In this document: one piece after another, positions 1 to 7,457 of the stretch
How the letters are laid out: each line of letters starts with the position of its first letter
Numbering within the stretch: the first letter of the stretch is position 1
Origin: Egerieimonas sp900552095
Lineage (GTDB): Bacteria; Bacillota; Clostridia; Lachnospirales; Lachnospiraceae
NCBI GenBank assembly: GCA_902469965.1
Contig: CABREP010000077.1
Location: forward strand, 1 to 8,933
Reading direction: 5' to 3'
DNA: 8,933 nt
The notes under the pieces: generated by a model
Seen by the model: the letters and a program-made list of their open reading frames with translations, nothing else
What the model was told of the DNA's origin: nothing
Database searches by the model: none
Translations under genes and position numbers: made by a program

Positions 1-1860
1 TCCGCTTAAGAAATAAAAGATCCTGGCATGTTCCAGAAAGTTTCCCACGATGGAACGCACCCTGATATTTTCGCTGACCCCCGGGATTCCGGTTTTCAGA
101 CAGCAGATTCCCCTGACGATCAGATCGATCTGAACCCCCGCTGCCGACGCCGCATAGAGAGCCGCAATAATCTCCCGGTCACAGAGAGAATTAACCTTTG
201 CGATAATCCGGGCAGGCTCTCCCTTTTTCGCCCTCTCCCTCTCCATATCGATCAGGTGAAGAAAACGGGAGCGCATCCAGAGCGGAGCAACGATCAGCTT
301 ATTCCATGTTCTTGGCTCGGAATAACCGGAAAGCATATTGAAGACCGCCGTAGCATCCTCTCCGATCCGGGCGTCGCAGGTCAGAAGGCCGCAGTCTGTG
401 TAGAGTTTTGCTGTGGAATCATTATAATTTCCCGTACCCAGATGCACATAGCGGCGGATCCCCGTCTCCTCCCGGCGTACCACCAGCGTAATCTTGCTGT
501 GGGTCTTAAGCCCCAGCAGGCCATAGATCACATTGCAGCCCGCCTTCTCCAGCATCTTCGCCCACACGATATTATTCTCCTCATCAAAACGGGCCTTTAA
601 TTCTACCAGAACAGACACCTGCTTACCGTTCTCCGCCGCCTGGGCCAGCGCTGCAATGATAGGCGAATTTCCGCTCACCCGGTAGAGCGTCTGCTTGATC
701 GCCAGAACATCGGGATCCTTCGCCGCCTTCCTCACAAAATCCACCACCGGGTCAAAACTCATATAAGGATGGTGGAGCAGAATATCCCCTTTTCTTATAT
801 TGGCAAAAATGTCATCATCATTCATAAGAGCCGGGACAGGCGCCGGTCTGTAGGCGGGCGCCTTATAGTCATCAAATCCCTTCATCCCGTACATTTTCAT
901 CAGAAAAGTCAGATCCAGCGGGCCGTCGATCCGGTAAATGTCTTCCTCTTCCACATCAAACTCGCTCTTTAAGATTTTCAGGAGCCGCTTATCCATGCCG
1001 GCATCTGCTTCCAGCCGGATCACCTCTCCCCACTGGCGCTGTTTCAGAGACTTCTGGATCTCCCGGAGCAGATCCTCCGCCTCGTCCTCATCGATCGTCA
1101 GATCTGCATTTCTCATAACCCGGTACGGATGGGCACAGACCACATCATAACTCATGAAAAGCTGCTCCATATTCCTCTGGATGATCTCCTCAAGAAAGAT
1201 CACCGCCCGGTGTCCCTCCTCTTTTGCCGGGATCTCCACGATCCGGGGAAGAACTGCAGGCACCTGCACGGTGGCAAATTCCAGCTTCTCTTTTTTCCGT
1301 TCTTTTTTATCCATTCCCTGCTTGATGGGCAGTTCAAGGTCCGGTTTTCTGCGGATCAGCGCACCGATATTTAAACTCTTATTGCGGATCAGGGGGAAAG
1401 GGCGGGAAGAATCCATGGCCATAGGAGTCACCACCGGATACACATTTTCCTCAAAATACCGGTCCACAAACTCCTTCTGCCTTTCATCCAGATCCCTCCA
1501 GCTGTCCAGCACATCCAGTCCGATCTCCCGGAGTCTGGGCAGAAGAGACTGTTTCCAGGTTCTGTACTGGCTCTGTACCAGGCTGTGAGCCTCCCCGCTT
1601 ATGGCCTTCAGCTGCTCCTTCGGCGTCATACCGGACAGATCCGGCCGGGCATAATCCGCATTTACCATATCCTGCAGAGAGGCCACCCGGATCATAAAAA
1701 ACTCATCCAGGTTGGAGGCGGTAATACTTAAAAACTTCAGCCGTTCAAATAAGGGCAGCTGCTTATCCTTCGCTTCACTGAGTACCCTCTGGTTAAATCC
1801 CAGCCAGGATAATTCCCGGTTCCAGTAATATCCGGGCTGTAAATATTCACTGTAGTTCAT
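1..1860 (-). CDS. ppk1: polyphosphate kinase (PPK1), C-terminus cut by window edge
   Basis: PPK1 reversibly transfers the terminal phosphate of ATP onto a growing polyphosphate chain. I translated the frame by hand: it is open from the ATG at 1860 to the window edge, giving 620 residues, so roughly the last 70-80 of a usual ~690-700 are missing. The N-terminal domain has ELSWLGFNQRVL (about 16-27) and SNLDEFF (49-55), which contains the ATP-contacting Asn of the family. The catalytic half has RYVHLGTGNYN with His473, matching the autophosphorylated histidine (His435 in E. coli), and FLEHARIFYF with His611, matching the second conserved active-site histidine. The gene starts 5 bases after the ppx stop. 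Its binding site, GAGGT, lies inside the end of ppx, so it should be translated from the same message. No frameshift is seen. Identification is secure. Confidence 0.96.
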   Translation of the reverse strand, partial: MNYSEYLQPGYYWNRELSWLGFNQRVLSEAKDKQLPLFERLKFLSITASNLDEFFMIRVASLQDMVNADYARPDLSGMTPKEQLKAISGEAHSLVQSQYRTWKQSLLPRLREIGLDVLDSWRDLDERQKEFVDRYFEENVYPVVTPMAMDSSRPFPLIRNKSLNIGALIRRKPDLELPIKQGMDKKERKKEKLEFATVQVPAVLPRIVEIPAKEEGHRAVIFLEEIIQRNMEQLFMSYDVVCAHPYRVMRNADLTIDEDEAEDLLREIQKSLKQRQWGEVIRLEADAGMDKRLLKILKSEFDVEEEDIYRIDGPLDLTFLMKMYGMKGFDDYKAPAYRPAPVPALMNDDDIFANIRKGDILLHHPYMSFDPVVDFVRKAAKDPDVLAIKQTLYRVSGNSPIIAALAQAAENGKQVSVLVELKARFDEENNIVWAKMLEKAGCNVIYGLLGLKTHSKITLVVRREETGIRRYVHLGTGNYNDSTAKLYTDCGLLTCDARIGEDATAVFNMLSGYSEPRTWNKLIVAPLWMRSRFLHLIDMERERAKKGEPARIIAKVNSLCDREIIAALYAASAAGVQIDLIVRGICCLKTGIPGVSENIRVRSIVGNFLEHARIFYFLSG

Positions 1861-1865
1861 ACTTT

Positions 1866-3428
1866 TTACCTCTGCTTCCTGTTCAGTTTCAAGATGGGAC
1901 GGATATTATAGACTTCTTCAAAGAAATCCAGCTTATCTTCCAGAAGTCCCTGTTCCAGCGTAAAATCCCGATTTGTTTCCAGATACAAAAACAGCTTCTC
2001 TTCCCTGACAACTGCCCGCATTGCCGTGATCTTCTGCAGATGGCTGCGGTCCAGCGCGTTGGCCAGACGCAGGATCGCCGTCAGCTTGGCAATCAGCAGA
2101 TAATCTGCCTCACTGATCTCCGAAGTCTGGGAAAGTTCCTGATAATGGGCAAAGCGGGTCGTATTAAAACGCACCACATGGGCAATCAGACTCCTCTCCC
2201 GGTGGGAAAGCCCGATGATCTCTGTGGACATAATAATGTGATAAGAACAGTCCGCATAATTGCTCAGAGAAATATACTTCCCGCAGTCATGAAGATGAAT
2301 GGCGATCTGAAGGAGGAGACGTTCCCTGGCTCCCATGCCGTGAATCTTCTTCATACTGTTGAAGATCTTCATGGCCAGTTCATCCAGATGAAGAATATGA
2401 GCCTTGCTGACTCCGTACCGCTTCCCGATATTCCGCGCCGCCATCAGAATATCATTTTCAAAATTATGCGCCGGCTTGATGATCTGCTCCTTCTCCGCAT
2501 AGTCATAGGCAATGCCGTCTGTCAGCTCGATTCCCGGCGTCCAGATCGTGACAGCGTCCAGCTCCTCGATCATCCGTTTGTAAATAATCGCAGCCGGAAC
2601 CATCAAAGTCGCATACTCCAGCGGCACATCCATGGCCATGGCAAGCTCCAGAGGCGATTTATGGATCACCTCCGCATACCATTTCTGAAAAGTCTCCCGG
2701 CTCACGTTGCGGCTCAGATCACTTTTATGGCTGAACCGGTGCGCCATGATCCAGTCTGTAAAATAGTCTCCCACCAAAATCACATTTTCAATCTTCCGAT
2801 CCTTCAGATGAATCTTTTTAAAGCTGTTCAGCTCATTCTGGATCAATTCCCCTACCAGTTCCTCGTAGTGAGTCGTGGAAGCCTCCACCGGAGCCAGCCG
2901 CTCTCTCACCCGCAGGCTTCCCAGCTTCAGATTCTGTGTGGTAACCAGCGTATCCTTGTCAAACAGCGAAATCTGTATGCTGCCTCCGCCCACATCCAGA
3001 ATCGCCGTCCCTTTCTCGATGATCTTGTGAAAATCATTTTCCCTGAGGGCGATCGATTTATAACCAAGAAACCGCTGCTCGGAGTTGCTTAAAATATCAA
3101 TGGCAAGACCTGTCGCCTGGTACACCCTCTCCTGGATCATCAGCGCATTTTCCGCCTCCCTCAGGGCACTGGTAGCACAGACCCGGCAGCCGCTTACCTG
3201 GTAGCCTTTCATAATCTCACAGTAATCCTTCAGAACCTGGCAGAGCTCACCCACCAGCTCCTTTCCGATCTTTCCCATACCGTAAGAATCTTTGCCCAGC
3301 TCCATCCTCCGCCGCACCTGGTCAATGGAACGGATCCCGTATTTTCTGGAAATCTCAAAGATTTCCATATTAATGCTGTAAGAACCTATCTCTATAGCTG
3401 CAAATGTACTTATCTGCATACGCTGCAC
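1866..3428 (-). CDS. ppx: Ppx/GppA-family exopolyphosphatase with C-terminal HD domain
   Basis: The likely role is cleavage of terminal phosphate from polyphosphate, or from pppGpp as in GppA. Of 520 residues, the first ~310 form the ASKHA-fold phosphatase: first phosphate loop IEIGSYSIN (12-20), catalytic-Glu region SNSEQRFLG with Glu117, and second loop ILDVGGGS (143-150). An HD-type helical domain follows, with His344, HLHDCGK (His380-Asp381), His397 and His417 spaced as in Ppx/GppA C-terminal domains. The first loop is unusual: families normally read D-x-G-S-N-S, and here Asp is Glu13 and Asn is Tyr17. The start is ambiguous: GTG at 3428, or ATG at 3419 three codons in. The gene lies between the DUF815 ATPase and ppk1, which supports a polyphosphate role. 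Sequence alone cannot decide polyphosphate versus pppGpp as substrate. Confidence 0.93.
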   Translation of the reverse strand: MQRMQISTFAAIEIGSYSINMEIFEISRKYGIRSIDQVRRRMELGKDSYGMGKIGKELVGELCQVLKDYCEIMKGYQVSGCRVCATSALREAENALMIQERVYQATGLAIDILSNSEQRFLGYKSIALRENDFHKIIEKGTAILDVGGGSIQISLFDKDTLVTTQNLKLGSLRVRERLAPVEASTTHYEELVGELIQNELNSFKKIHLKDRKIENVILVGDYFTDWIMAHRFSHKSDLSRNVSRETFQKWYAEVIHKSPLELAMAMDVPLEYATLMVPAAIIYKRMIEELDAVTIWTPGIELTDGIAYDYAEKEQIIKPAHNFENDILMAARNIGKRYGVSKAHILHLDELAMKIFNSMKKIHGMGARERLLLQIAIHLHDCGKYISLSNYADCSYHIIMSTEIIGLSHRERSLIAHVVRFNTTRFAHYQELSQTSEISEADYLLIAKLTAILRLANALDRSHLQKITAMRAVVREEKLFLYLETNRDFTLEQGLLEDKLDFFEEVYNIRPILKLNRKQR

Positions 3429-3443
3429 CTCACCTTTTCTCCT
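3428..3443 (-). promoter_or_regulatory. ribosome binding site region deciding the ppx start
   Basis: On the minus strand AGGAG (3443-3439) lies 10 bases before the GTG at 3428, and GGTGAGG (3434-3428) lies 8 bases before the ATG at 3419. The second spacing is more usual and favours the ATG, which would shorten the protein by three residues. Both starts are in the same frame. Confidence 0.5.
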
Positions 3444-3450
3444 GCCGCTT

Positions 3451-4746
3451 TTATCTCTGCTGCCCCAGCAGATAATCGATAAACTGCTGAGCGGTCCGCC
3501 CGGAGAGGCCTCCGTGACTCAACTCCCATTTATTCGCCTCCAGAAGCAGCTCCTGCTCCTCCATCCGGACTCCGTACCTTTCGGCCAGAGTTCTGACAAT
3601 ATTCTGAAATTCCTTCTTATCCGGAGCGCAGAAGAAGATCGTCACGCCAAATCGTGATACCAGAGAAAGCTTTTCCTGTACCGTATCGGAGGAATGAAGC
3701 GTATCTCTGCGCCCCTCCTTATCCGCAAAACTCTCTTTGATCAGATGACGCCGGTTGGAAGTGGCATAAATCAGAATATTATCCGGCTTCTTCTCCAGTC
3801 CTCCCTCGATCACTGCCTTCAGATATTTATACTCGATCTCAAATTCTTCAAAGGACAGATCATCCATGTAGATAATGAACTTATAATTTCTGTTTTTAAT
3901 CTGGGCAATCACATCATTGAGATACTGAAACTGATGTTTATAGATTTCAATAATCCGAAGCCCTCTGTCATAATACTGATTGAGGATCCCTTTTATGCTG
4001 GAAGATTTCCCTGTGCCAGCATCGCCGAACAACAGGCAGTTGTTCGCCCGTCTTCCCTCCACAAAGGCCTCCGTATTCTCCGTCAGTTTTTTCTTTGCGA
4101 TCTCGTAGCCCACCAGATCATCCAGACGCACATGGGCAATATTGGTAATGGGCACAATGCAGGCCTTTCCATTTTCTCCCGGTTCCACCCGAAATGCCTT
4201 GTGAAGCCCCAGTTTTCCCACTCCGAAATCACGGTAAAATCCCACGACCTGATCCATAAACTCCTCCAGAGATTCTGCTCTCTGCAGCTGCTGGCTCAGT
4301 CTGCAGATCCGATCCCGGATTCTCCGGTTGAAAAGCTTCCCATCCCCGCTGGACGGCACATAATTTTCAATCACCGCCGCATCTCCGTGGCGGTATACCC
4401 GGTCAAACAGCCTTATATCCGCCGCAAAAAGTTCCCGGATAATAGAGAAATCATGGCGCGCCAAAAGAGCGATACTTCCCTCCGCCCGGCCGGTAATCTC
4501 ACAGCCTCTGGAAAATGCATTCTCATGGTTTACCAGAAGATACGTCAGATAATCACACCAGAGATTCCCGGAAAAGCCGTAATCTGCCGCCATCTCCACC
4601 AGCCGGTTTAAGCACCGGTAAAAGGCTTCCCGGTGTTCCAAAAGCCATTCCTCATCTTTCGCCCGATCCATCAGAGCACACATATCCATAAGAATATCGT
4701 CCTCCGAAAAATTTCTGTATAAAATGCACTGTGCTGTTCTGGTCAT
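3451..4746 (-). CDS. DUF815-type AAA+ ATPase of unknown function
   Basis: A predicted cytoplasmic P-loop ATPase of 431 residues that resembles the DUF815 family. The AAA+ core is in the C-terminal half: Walker A GDAGTGKS (241-248), Walker B IIYMDD (291-296), sensor-1 region ATSNRRH (328-334), an arginine-finger candidate in SRFG (364-367), and a sensor-2 type Arg417 in GGLSGRTAQ. The first ~200 residues are a mainly helical region with no motif I recognise. All nucleotide-binding motifs are intact, so ATP hydrolysis is expected, but the substrate is unknown. No signal peptide or membrane segment is seen. The ATG at 4746 follows GAGAGGA with about 9 bases spacing and starts 16 bases after the pheA stop. 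The gene ends 22 bases before ppx, so it sits mid-operon. Family assignment is from motif recall; no finer function is claimed. Confidence 0.88.
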   Translation of the reverse strand: MTRTAQCILYRNFSEDDILMDMCALMDRAKDEEWLLEHREAFYRCLNRLVEMAADYGFSGNLWCDYLTYLLVNHENAFSRGCEITGRAEGSIALLARHDFSIIRELFAADIRLFDRVYRHGDAAVIENYVPSSGDGKLFNRRIRDRICRLSQQLQRAESLEEFMDQVVGFYRDFGVGKLGLHKAFRVEPGENGKACIVPITNIAHVRLDDLVGYEIAKKKLTENTEAFVEGRRANNCLLFGDAGTGKSSSIKGILNQYYDRGLRIIEIYKHQFQYLNDVIAQIKNRNYKFIIYMDDLSFEEFEIEYKYLKAVIEGGLEKKPDNILIYATSNRRHLIKESFADKEGRRDTLHSSDTVQEKLSLVSRFGVTIFFCAPDKKEFQNIVRTLAERYGVRMEEQELLLEANKWELSHGGLSGRTAQQFIDYLLGQQR

Positions 4747-4762
4747 CTTTTTTGTCCTCTCT

Positions 4763-5890
4763 TTAGTAATTTCCGAATATCCTCAGGCGTTTCGTCTCCT
4801 GCTCTATGCCCCGGAGCGCATTCTTTACTCCGCTGTCATTCAGATTCCCCTCAAAATCCACAAAGAAGCGATATTCCCAGTTGCGCTCCGGAATCGGACG
4901 GGACTCAATCTTAGTCATGTTCAGATTGTTGTAGATCATATGGGATAAAATATTGTAAAGGGAACCGCTCTCATGAGGAATCTCAAAACAGATGCTGATC
5001 TTTCCCGCATTTTCCAGAAAAAGTTTCTTCTTCGACACGATAATAAAGCGGGTGGCATTGCTCTGGCAGGAAGTGATCCCTTCCTGAAGAACAGAAAGTC
5101 CATAATGTTCTGCCGCTTCCCGGCTCGCAATCGCCGCCTGTGTCTTATCCTGATCCTGCGCCACTTTTCTCGCCGCTGTGGCCGTATTATCAAAGTCTAC
5201 CGTCTCCCAGTCCGGATGCTGCTCCAGAAATTTTCTGCACTGCCACAATCCCTGCGGGTGGGAATAAACGGTACGGATCCCGGACAGCTCTGTTCCGGGA
5301 AGCCCTATCAGCACATGCTCTGCCCGCACGATCTGCTCACCCACGATATAGTGATGATACTCTACCAGAAGATCATAGATATCCGCCACAATGCCCGCCG
5401 TAGAATTCTCAATCGGAAGCACCGCATAATCCGCGTCTCCCCAGGCGATCGCCTCCATGGCGTCCTTCCAGCTCCTTACATGAAAGCTGGGTACATCCTT
5501 CCCGAAGAAACGTTTCATCGCCGCAAAGCTGTAAGCCCCTTCCACTCCCTGAAAGACCACTTTTGCCCGCTCCATGGGAAGTGACTGTACCATCTCATAC
5601 TCCGGCGTCTCTTCTTTCCCCTTCTCTGTCAGGATCTGATACTGCAGCTTTCGGCTGATCGACATGATCTGAGAAAAAAGCTCCTCCGCCGCCATCTCGG
5701 TAAAGGGCGTAGCCGCCTGCCTTTTTAATCGCTCCAGCTTCTCCTGCTCCCGCGTCCGGTCAAAAACCGGCTTCCCCGTCTCTATCTTAGATTCTGCCAC
5801 CTGGGAACAGAGTTCCATCCGTTTCTCAAAAAGCTCCAGAAGCTCGCCGTCCACCCGGTCTATCTCTTTTCTTATCTCCTGTAAATCCAC
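4763..5890 (-). CDS. pheA: bifunctional chorismate mutase / prephenate dehydratase (P-protein)
   Basis: Converts chorismate to prephenate and then to phenylpyruvate, the committed steps to phenylalanine. Three domains are visible in 375 residues. The AroQ chorismate mutase (about 1-90) has Arg7, Arg24, Lys35, Arg47 and Glu48, matching E. coli Arg11, Arg28, Lys39, Arg51 and Glu52. The prephenate dehydratase domain (about 110-285) has VFQGVEGAYS, PIENSTAG (159-166) and the catalytic TRF motif (280-282). The C-terminal ACT domain has GSLYNIL (309-315) and ESRP (329-332), the phenylalanine-binding motifs, so feedback inhibition by phenylalanine is expected. The start is GTG at 5890, placed by GAGGTGA 6 bases upstream; the next in-frame ATG, at residue 25, would cut into the mutase domain. 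It is the first gene of the minus-strand operon and has its own promoter. Its 5' leader is only about 22 bases. Confidence 0.97.
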   Translation of the reverse strand: MDLQEIRKEIDRVDGELLELFEKRMELCSQVAESKIETGKPVFDRTREQEKLERLKRQAATPFTEMAAEELFSQIMSISRKLQYQILTEKGKEETPEYEMVQSLPMERAKVVFQGVEGAYSFAAMKRFFGKDVPSFHVRSWKDAMEAIAWGDADYAVLPIENSTAGIVADIYDLLVEYHHYIVGEQIVRAEHVLIGLPGTELSGIRTVYSHPQGLWQCRKFLEQHPDWETVDFDNTATAARKVAQDQDKTQAAIASREAAEHYGLSVLQEGITSCQSNATRFIIVSKKKLFLENAGKISICFEIPHESGSLYNILSHMIYNNLNMTKIESRPIPERNWEYRFFVDFEGNLNDSGVKNALRGIEQETKRLRIFGNY

Positions 5891-5896
5891 CTTTTT

Positions 5897-5903
5897 TCAC
5901 CTC
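5897..5903 (-). promoter_or_regulatory. ribosome binding site for the pheA GTG start
   Basis: GAGGTGA on the minus strand matches seven bases of the 16S-complementary sequence and stands 6 bases before the GTG at 5890. It is what fixes the non-ATG start. Confidence 0.75.
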
Positions 5904-5919
5904 ATCCGTTATTTCTTTC

Positions 5920-5948
5920 ATTATATTACGCACCCAATTATTTGACAA
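5920..5948 (-). promoter_or_regulatory. sigma-A type promoter of the pheA operon
   Basis: On the minus strand a TTGTCA -35 box (5948-5943) and a perfect TATAAT -10 box (5925-5920) are separated by exactly 17 bases. Transcription should begin near 5912-5913, leaving about 22 bases before the pheA start. That leaves no room for a T-box or a leader-peptide attenuator. No comparable promoter is obvious between the downstream genes. Confidence 0.8.
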
Positions 5949-5968
5949 GCAAGATTCCTGTAAAATCC

Positions 5969-5997
5969 TTGACCTGACGCTCCAAGTGTTATATTAT
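5969..5997 (+). promoter_or_regulatory. sigma-A type promoter of pyrBI
   Basis: TTGACC (5969-5974) and TATTAT (5992-5997) are 17 bases apart, each one base off consensus. Transcription should begin near 6003-6005, about 36 bases before the pyrB ATG. The leader is mostly A-rich plus the ribosome binding site, with no hairpin long enough for a PyrR-type or UTP-sensing attenuator. Confidence 0.75.
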
Positions 5998-6026
5998 GTA
6001 ATGCAGAAAAAAACAAGATACTCAAG

Positions 6027-6033
6027 AAGGAGG
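6027..6033 (+). promoter_or_regulatory. ribosome binding site deciding the pyrB start
   Basis: A perfect AAGGAGG stands 6 bases before the ATG at 6040. The in-frame upstream ATG at 5986 falls within the promoter, just before the -10 box, and has no such site, so 6040 is the true start. Confidence 0.9.
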
Positions 6034-6039
6034 TACTGC

Positions 6040-6960
6040 ATGAAACACGTAATGAGTCCCCTGGATTTTACCACCGAAGAGCTGGATCAGCTCCTCGATC
6101 TGGCAAACGACATTGAAAAAAATCCTGACAAGTACGCGCACGCCTGCGAGGGCAAGCGGCTGGCCACCTTATTCTACGAGCCCAGCACCCGCACCCGTTT
6201 AAGCTTTGAAGCTGCCATGATGGCTCTGGGCGGCAAGGTACTCGGTTTTTCTTCCGCTGACTCCTGCTCAGCATCCAAGGGCGAAAGCGTTGCCGACACG
6301 ATCCGCACCGTTTCCTGCTTTGCACATATCGCAGCTATCCGGCATCCCAAGGAGGGCGCGCCTCTGGTTGCTTCCATGGCTTCTAAAATTCCCGTAATCA
6401 ACGCCGGAGATGGCGGTCATCAGCATCCCACCCAGACTTTAACCGATCTTCTGACGATCCGTTCCCTGAAAGGACGCCTCGATAATCTTACGATCGGTCT
6501 GTGCGGCGATCTGAAATTTGGCCGTACCGTTCACTCTCTGATCGAAGCTCTGGTTCGCTATGACAACGTAAAATTCGTTCTCATCTCCCCGGAAGAATTA
6601 CAGGTTCCCAGCTATATCCGGGACGACGTACTCCGGGCAAACAACAAAGACTTTGAAGAAGTCATCCGCCTGGAAGACGCTCTTCCCAAACTGGATCTCC
6701 TCTATATGACCCGGGTACAGAGAGAACGTTTCTTTAACGAAGAAGATTACGTCCGCATGAAAGACTTCTATATTCTGGATAAGGCGAAAATGAAGCTGGC
6801 CGGTCCGGATATGCTGGTTCTCCATCCCCTCCCCAGAGTCAATGAGATTGCCGTGGAAGTGGACAATGACCCGAGAGCCGCTTACTTCAAACAGGTACAG
6901 TACGGCATGTATGTGCGGATGGCGCTGATCCTGACACTTCTGGAGGTGAAGGTATGTTAA
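6040..6960 (+). CDS. pyrB: aspartate carbamoyltransferase catalytic chain
   Basis: Joins carbamoyl phosphate and L-aspartate into N-carbamoyl-L-aspartate, the first committed step of de novo pyrimidine synthesis. The 306 residues match the family's usual length of about 305-310. Active-site elements are intact: STRTR (49-53) for carbamoyl phosphate, the flexible-loop Lys80 in SASKGES (counterpart of E. coli Lys84), RHP (101-103), HQHPTQTLTD (127-136) and HPLPR (262-266). The adjacent pyrI implies a catalytic/regulatory holoenzyme like the E. coli type. The last codons overlap the pyrI start by 7 bases. The gene diverges from pheA, and the two promoters are almost back to back. Identification is secure. 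Confidence 0.98.
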   Translation: MKHVMSPLDFTTEELDQLLDLANDIEKNPDKYAHACEGKRLATLFYEPSTRTRLSFEAAMMALGGKVLGFSSADSCSASKGESVADTIRTVSCFAHIAAIRHPKEGAPLVASMASKIPVINAGDGGHQHPTQTLTDLLTIRSLKGRLDNLTIGLCGDLKFGRTVHSLIEALVRYDNVKFVLISPEELQVPSYIRDDVLRANNKDFEEVIRLEDALPKLDLLYMTRVQRERFFNEEDYVRMKDFYILDKAKMKLAGPDMLVLHPLPRVNEIAVEVDNDPRAAYFKQVQYGMYVRMALILTLLEVKVC

Positions 6961-7391
6961 ATGTAGGAAGAATTGAAAATGGATTCGTACTCGACCACAT
7001 CAAGGCCGGAAAGGCTATGACCATCTACCACGATTTGAAACTGGACAAGATGGACTGCTGTGTGGCCATCATTAAAAATGCCCGCAGCAATAAAATGGGC
7101 CGCAAAGACATTATCAAAGTAGAATGTCCGATCAACTCCATTGATCTCGACATCCTGGGCTTTATCGATCACAATATCACCGTCAACATCATTCAGAACG
7201 GCGAGATTGTAGATAAGAAGATCCTCTCCCTTCCCACTCAGATCGTGGATGTGATCCGCTGTAAAAACCCTCGGTGTATTACTTCCATCGAGCAGGGACT
7301 GCAGCAGGTATTTATCCTGTCCGATCCGGAACAGGAAGTTTACCGCTGCAAATACTGTGAAGAAAAATATTCCGGAAGACGCAACCGCTAA
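6954..7391 (+). CDS. pyrI: aspartate carbamoyltransferase regulatory chain
   Basis: Binds nucleotide effectors and zinc and holds the catalytic trimers of aspartate carbamoyltransferase together, giving allosteric control. The 145 residues are slightly shorter than E. coli PyrI (153). The N-terminal allosteric domain begins LNVGRIENGFVLDHI and carries the conserved G-x-A-x-x-I-Y pattern (19-25). The C-terminal zinc domain has Cys103, Cys108, Cys132 and Cys135, a C-x4-C ... C-x2-C arrangement like that of E. coli. The ATG at 6954 lies within the last codons of pyrB (shared ATGTTAA) and follows GGAGG (6942-6946) with 7 bases spacing, so translational coupling is likely. A strong hairpin begins 19 bases after the stop. 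Confidence 0.97.
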   Translation: MLNVGRIENGFVLDHIKAGKAMTIYHDLKLDKMDCCVAIIKNARSNKMGRKDIIKVECPINSIDLDILGFIDHNITVNIIQNGEIVDKKILSLPTQIVDVIRCKNPRCITSIEQGLQQVFILSDPEQEVYRCKYCEEKYSGRRNR

Positions 7392-7410
7392 ACGGTTTTC
7401 CTTTTCGTAA

Positions 7411-7455
7411 AGAGGGATAGTCGGCAGCTAAAATCTGGCTGCCGGCTATCCCTCT
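7411..7455 (+). terminator. hairpin terminator after pyrBI, possibly bidirectional
   Basis: An 18-bp stem (7411-7428 with 7438-7455) has one T/G wobble and a 9-base loop. The arms are AGAGGGATAGTCGGCAGC and GCTGCCGGCTATCCCTCT. On the plus strand it is followed by a pyrimidine-rich but broken T tract (GTCTATTCTCTTTT). On the minus strand it begins 2 bases after the stop of the convergent small gene but has only a short T run after it. It probably ends pyrBI and may insulate both genes. Confidence 0.8.
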
Positions 7456-7457
7456 GT

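Noticed and set aside
28..1588. Several plus-strand open frames at the left end
   Set aside because: They are shadows of ppk1, which is continuous on the minus strand across the whole stretch with catalytic histidines in place.
2040..3092. Plus-strand open frame of 350 codons
   Set aside because: It lies entirely antisense to ppx, whose domains are clear; it has no family motif and no good ribosome binding site.
3694..4611. Plus-strand open frame of 305 codons
   Set aside because: Antisense to the AAA+ ATPase, whose Walker motifs prove the minus-strand frame; the plus-strand product has no recognisable domain.
4973..5584. Plus-strand open frame of 203 codons
   Set aside because: Antisense to pheA; no homology or start signals seen.
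5942..5966. Alternative plus-strand promoter TTGACA ... TAAAAT
   Set aside because: The spacing is only 13 bases; the TTGACC/TATTAT pair at 5969-5997 has the ideal 17.
5986..6039. Longer pyrB start at 5986, adding 18 residues
   Set aside because: That ATG lies inside the promoter, just before the -10 box, and the perfect AAGGAGG site serves the ATG at 6040, which gives the family's normal length.
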